From Campylobacteraceae bacterium (lineage in GTDB: Bacteria > Campylobacterota > Campylobacteria > Campylobacterales > Sulfurovaceae), in contig JALWNF010000021.1 of NCBI GenBank assembly GCA_026995985.1, forward strand, positions 1 through 7,660: a stretch of DNA of 7,660 nt, written 5' to 3'. The notes beneath the pieces are model-generated. The model had not been told where the DNA came from and made no database searches. It saw only the letters and a list, made by a program, of their open reading frames with translations. The translations under genes were made by a program, and so were the position numbers. Shown here one piece after another: positions 4,847 through 7,660 of this stretch; position 1 is the stretch's first letter; each line of letters starts with the position of its first letter.

Positions 4847-5668
4847 ATGAAAAAAAAGATAGAGACAATCATACTACAAGCAAAAGAGGAAGTCTACAGA
4901 CTTCTTCAAGGTGGTAACTTCTCCAAATTTTTAGGTCATGGTTATGACTTCTCTGAACTTAGAACTTATGATAGTTCAGATGACATACGGCATATCTCTT
5001 GGATAAACTCTGCTAAACTTGGTGAACCTTATGTTAAAAAGATGCATGAGGAGAGAGAGCTTAATGTTGTTGTTTCTATGCTGATAGATGGTCGAATGGC
5101 TATTGGCAAGAAGCAGGAGCTTATGGGGCAACTTTTGGCAGTTTTGTCTTACTCTGCACTCTTTGCTAATGACTTGTTACAGAGCTGTTTTTTTGTAGGA
5201 GAGAGCTTTAAACAGTATAAGCCAACTAAGCAGATTGAAGAGGTTGAAGTAACTCTTAAAGAGCTTTTAGAGATTGAGCCTTTGGGATTGGCTTTAGACT
5301 ACAGTCAAATTGGTCAGAGACTTTTAGAGAAGATAGAACAAAAGAGTCTGCTTTTTTTGGTAGGTGATTTTTTAGATGAGGTTGACCTATCTGTTTTAGC
5401 TCAAAAGCATGAAGTTTGTGTTCTGATAGTTCGTGATAGATGGGAAGAAGCCCCTATACAAAATCCAGAGGCTCAACTTTTAAACCCAATCAGAAATAGA
5501 TTAATTTCTAAGACTCTCTCTAGTTCAGCCATTAAGTACTACAAAGAGAAGCTAGAGGAGCATGATCAAAATCTATATGCTCATTTTAACAAACATAAAA
5601 TTAGGTATGTAAAAATCTTCTCTAGTGATGAGATTGTTAAGAGTTTAGAGGAGCTATTTTACAACTAA
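4847..5668 (+). CDS. DUF58 domain protein
   Basis: The 273-residue protein carries the DUF58 signature GHGYDFSELRTYDSSDDIRH (30-49), followed by SWINSAKLGEPYVKK (51-65) and the charged EERELNV (68-74), matching the usual G-x-G-x-[DE]F-x-ELR-x-Y-x-x-x-DD-x-R-x-I-x-W pattern. A vWA-like fold is expected after this. At the place where most members carry a DxSxS metal (MIDAS) motif it reads DGRMAIG (81-87), so the serines are missing. A later VLIVRDRWEEAPI (192-204) corresponds to the usual 'DPxE..LP' segment. DUF58 proteins normally sit beside a MoxR AAA ATPase and vWA/Bat proteins and are thought to act in assembly or activation of envelope or metal-dependent complexes; no such partner is visible here. 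There are no N-terminal membrane helices, so it is probably cytosolic. It converges on the next gene with a 15-bp overlap. Confidence 0.9.
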   Translation: MKKKIETIILQAKEEVYRLLQGGNFSKFLGHGYDFSELRTYDSSDDIRHISWINSAKLGEPYVKKMHEERELNVVVSMLIDGRMAIGKKQELMGQLLAVLSYSALFANDLLQSCFFVGESFKQYKPTKQIEEVEVTLKELLEIEPLGLALDYSQIGQRLLEKIEQKSLLFLVGDFLDEVDLSVLAQKHEVCVLIVRDRWEEAPIQNPEAQLLNPIRNRLISKTLSSSAIKYYKEKLEEHDQNLYAHFNKHKIRYVKIFSSDEIVKSLEELFYN

Positions 5669-6619
5669 AAGGTAGTTTAGTGGTTTTGAGAAGTAGTACT
5701 GTTTTATAGTTTGTGTAGGAACGTCCCAGCACCATAGATTTTCTAGTGTTAAATGGCAACCACCTATATAACGGTCAATTGGCATAATGTCAAACCAGAA
5801 ACGTTTGCCATCGAGAAGCTCTCTACCTAAGTTAGTAATAGTAAGTCTGTTGTTTGTATCTCTTTTTATAATATTGTAGTTCTCAAAGTTATTTAATATT
5901 TTCCAAAATATAACATTTCCCATAAATTTTCGCTCTTCAAAACTTTGAGATTTCTCAAAAATATCATTTGCATCATCAATACCATTAGAGATAACAAGCA
6001 GAGCTTGGTACTCTGTACGCGAAAGTCCACACTTTGTATTTGGAAACTCCTCTAACATTCTTAATATAGCAGATTGTAAAAATGGTAAGATAGAGGTGTT
6101 TTTTTTAAGAAGTTTAAACCATGACTTTGGGGTAGGTTCCCTAAAAGCAGACCATGCCTCTTTTGCTAGTTTGAGGTGTTTTGGGCTAATATCTATAGCG
6201 TAGCGTAGCATCTTTTTTATCTGTTGAGGTGTTGAATCACCTAAATAGTTGTTGCTATAGATTAAAGAGAGCTGTATATCTTTTAACTCTTTTGTTGCAA
6301 ACCAATCAAGAATTTGTAAAAGTTGAAGTTGATCATGTAGGTCATGTTCAAACCAGAGTACAATTTTATCATATTCTTTGTAGGCTTTAAGTTTGCTATT
6401 TCTCTCTTTAAAGTTTTTATAAATCTCATTAAACTCGCCAACTCTATACTCTGAGATAAACTTTGCACGAATAATAGATAGTTCATCTAAATTAAGACCA
6501 GCAGGAACACTACCTTCATGTAGAAAATCTCGCCAAGGAAGAAACTCTCCCTCTATATTCGCCTCTCTCATTATTTTAATACAGCCATCGCCATTTATAA
6601 TATTTAGTACTCTCTTCAT
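5654..6619 (-). CDS. DUF1835/DUF3658 domain protein
   Basis: The N-terminal half matches DUF1835: LNIINGDGC (5-13), LPWRDFLHEGSVPAGL (27-42), and the strongly conserved WFEHDLHDQLQLLQILDWF (89-107). The C-terminal half matches the partner DUF3658-like domain: GLSRTEYQAL (198-207), FMGNVIFWKIL (232-242), LTITNLGRELL (259-269) and IDRYIGGCHL (281-290). The full length (321) is typical of the two-domain protein. The family function is unknown; the conserved His/Asp/Glu-rich WFEHD segment suggests a catalytic or metal site, but that is a guess. It is soluble, with no membrane segment. The ATG at 6619 lacks an SD, and a TATAAT on the minus strand (6631-6626) ends 6 nt upstream. The stop overlaps the end of the DUF58 gene by 15 bp. 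Functional linkage to DUF58 is not implied, since the genes converge. Confidence 0.88.
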   Translation of the reverse strand: MKRVLNIINGDGCIKIMREANIEGEFLPWRDFLHEGSVPAGLNLDELSIIRAKFISEYRVGEFNEIYKNFKERNSKLKAYKEYDKIVLWFEHDLHDQLQLLQILDWFATKELKDIQLSLIYSNNYLGDSTPQQIKKMLRYAIDISPKHLKLAKEAWSAFREPTPKSWFKLLKKNTSILPFLQSAILRMLEEFPNTKCGLSRTEYQALLVISNGIDDANDIFEKSQSFEERKFMGNVIFWKILNNFENYNIIKRDTNNRLTITNLGRELLDGKRFWFDIMPIDRYIGGCHLTLENLWCWDVPTQTIKQYYFSKPLNYLLVVK

Positions 6620-6654
6620 AAGATAATTATACTTAAAAGAGTTTAATATAAAGA

Positions 6655-6693
6655 TATTATTAAATATTTTATATTGTTAAAAATTTAATAATA
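6655..6693. repeat. AT-only inverted repeat in the 218-bp intergenic gap
   Basis: TATTATTAAAT (6655-6665) and ATTTAATAATA (6683-6693) form a perfect 11-bp inverted repeat with a 17-nt spacer. It lies between the divergent DUF1835 and AAA-ATPase-like genes, 35 bp upstream of the DUF1835 start. It could be a regulator site or cruciform-prone DNA; with no G-C pair the RNA hairpin would be weak, and chance is possible in this composition. Confidence 0.4.
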
Positions 6694-6694
6694 G

Positions 6695-6725
6695 TTTTCT
6701 CTCCTATTAATTTTCTCTTTATTAA
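6695..6725. repeat. Imperfect tandem duplication, 16 and 15 bp
   Basis: TTTTCTCTCCTATTAA (6695-6710) is followed directly by TTTTCTCTTTATTAA (6711-6725), differing by one substitution and a one-base deletion. It lies next to the AT-only inverted repeat in the same gap. It is probably a slippage or duplication product; a regulatory role is not evident. The rest of the gap to 6800 shows no gene. Confidence 0.5.
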
Positions 6726-6800
6726 TAAATTGGTTATATTTATCTTTTATCCATACTATTAAGCTTGTTTTGTTGGTAGTAGGAAGAGGTAGTTTTAATA

Positions 6801-6809
6801 TGATATAAT
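6801..6809 (+). promoter_or_regulatory. Extended -10 promoter of the AAA-ATPase-like gene
   Basis: TGATATAAT is an extended -10 (TGn + TATAAT at 6804-6809), giving a start near 6816 and a leader of about 22 nt before the ATG at 6838. No -35 is evident, and the leader (ATTCAAAGTACAAAA) has no convincing SD. Confidence 0.55.
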
Positions 6810-6837
6810 ATACTAAATAAAAATTCAAAGTACAAAA

Positions 6838-7660
6838 ATGAAAAGACTACCCATAGGCATAAGTGATTTTAAAAGAGTAATAAAAGACAATAACTATTTT
6901 GTAGACAAATCATTAATAATCCAAGAACTCATAAACTCAAACGCACAGATAACTCTACTGCCAAGACCAAGACGTTTTGGTAAGACTCTAAATCTCTCTA
7001 TGCTTAGATATTTTTTTGAAAATAGAGAGAGTAGTGAGGAGCTTTTTAAAGATTTGGCTATCTATCAAACAGAAGAGTTTAGAGAACATCTAAACCGATA
7101 CCCTGTAATCTTTTTGAGTTTTAAAGATATAAAAAGTAATAACCTTAAAGATTCACTAAATAAGATAAATAGCTTGATAAGAGAGGAGTTTGGACGACAC
7201 AAAAAGAGTATTTTAGGGATTATTGAGAGTGCTAACGATGAAGATAGATATAACTACTACGATATAGTCCAAAGAAAAGCAACACAAGATATTTATGAAA
7301 AGAGTTTGGAGCTTCTATCTTCTTTACTTTACCAAGCATACAAGCAACAAGTAGTGATTTTAATAGATGAGTATGACACCCCAATCCACGCCTCATACTT
7401 GCATGGCTACTACAATGAATTTATAGAGTTTATACGAAACCTACTTAGTGGAGCATTTAAAGATAATGACTATTTATATAGAGGAGTTATTACAGGGATT
7501 TTAAGAGTAAGTAGAGAGTCTATTTTTAGTGGGCTTAATAATATCGCAACATATACAATATCTGATACACGATATAGCAATAGATTTGGTTTTACTATCG
7601 ATGAGACAAAACAGATACTTAATGATTTTGGTCTATCTGATAAGTATGATGATGTAAGTG
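6838..7660 (+). CDS. AAA-ATPase-like protein (PF09820 type), 3' end outside window
   Basis: The first 274 residues are visible and the frame is still open at the window edge. The start MKRLPIGISDFKRVI with YFVDKSLIIQELI (20-32) is typical of the AAA-ATPase-like family that usually ends in a PD-(D/E)XK nuclease-like domain (PF08011, formerly DUF1703). A modified Walker A reads RPRRFGKTLNLSML (43-56), lacking the usual GxxxxGK form but keeping the Gly-Lys-Thr. Walker B is VVILIDEYDTPI (172-183). RGVITGILRVSRESIFSGLNN (215-235) contains the conserved sensor/Arg segment, and RFGFTIDE (249-256) follows. The function is unproven; these genes are often multicopy and patchily distributed in anaerobes and Campylobacterota, so a mobile or defence-related origin is often supposed. 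The nuclease-like part would lie beyond 7660. Codon use resembles the neighbours, with no recent-transfer signature by eye. Confidence 0.9.
   Translation, partial: MKRLPIGISDFKRVIKDNNYFVDKSLIIQELINSNAQITLLPRPRRFGKTLNLSMLRYFFENRESSEELFKDLAIYQTEEFREHLNRYPVIFLSFKDIKSNNLKDSLNKINSLIREEFGRHKKSILGIIESANDEDRYNYYDIVQRKATQDIYEKSLELLSSLLYQAYKQQVVILIDEYDTPIHASYLHGYYNEFIEFIRNLLSGAFKDNDYLYRGVITGILRVSRESIFSGLNNIATYTISDTRYSNRFGFTIDETKQILNDFGLSDKYDDVS

Noticed and set aside
6283..6486. 67-codon minus-strand frame inside the DUF1835 gene
   Set aside because: It is an alternative frame under the most conserved block (WFEHD...) of the DUF1835 gene, whose own frame is clearly the coding one.
1..7660. tRNA, CRISPR array, insertion sequence or prophage
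   Set aside because: I saw no cloverleaf-like segment, no regularly spaced direct repeats, no transposase or integrase motif and no terminal inverted repeats with target duplications.

Overview
The window is AT-rich, densely packed bacterial chromosome (by eye about one third G+C). Arginine is mostly coded by AGA and CGT, TGA is a stop, and -10 boxes of the TATAAT type lack convincing -35 partners. Together with the single-domain YqeY and the short GpsA, this suggests a Campylobacterota (Epsilonproteobacteria) genome, perhaps of the Sulfurimonas/Sulfurovum kind. That assignment is an inference from style and gene content; no rRNA or other phylogenetic marker is present.

Layout: (1) 1-822, the possible last codons of an upstream gene, then an Aat-family (leucyl/phenylalanyl-tRNA-protein transferase-like) gene whose expected catalytic residues look altered; (2) 849-2245, a minus-strand ybeY-yrbG pair coupled by a TAATG overlap; (3) 2302-2976 queC and 3037-3924 gpsA, on the plus strand, each with its own plausible promoter; (4) 3917-4363 yqeY, minus, overlapping the end of gpsA by 8 bp; (5) 4415-4687, an unrecognised 90-residue protein, divergent from yqeY; (6) 4847-5668, an orphan DUF58 gene; (7) 5654-6619, a minus-strand DUF1835/DUF3658-type gene overlapping DUF58 by 15 bp; (8) a 218-bp AT-rich gap with repeats; (9) from 6838 to beyond the window edge, an 'AAA-ATPase-like' gene of the PF09820 type, usually an accessory gene.

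Most genes are housekeeping and not functionally linked: rRNA maturation (YbeY), queuosine/7-deazaguanine synthesis (QueC), phospholipid precursor synthesis (GpsA), cation exchange (YrbG). They alternate in strand, so the transcription units are short and convergent pairs overlap or nearly touch. At the two tight divergent gaps (2246-2301 and 4364-4414) there are mirror-symmetric -10-like boxes. Four genes (121, ybeY, 4415, 6619) have a -10-like hexamer only 5-7 nt before an ATG without a Shine-Dalgarno sequence, which raises the possibility of leaderless transcripts.

I found no clear new multi-gene system. The best leads are the Aat-like protein with a remodelled active site and an unclear 5' end, the DUF58 protein lacking the DxSxS motif and MoxR neighbour, and the promoter architecture.
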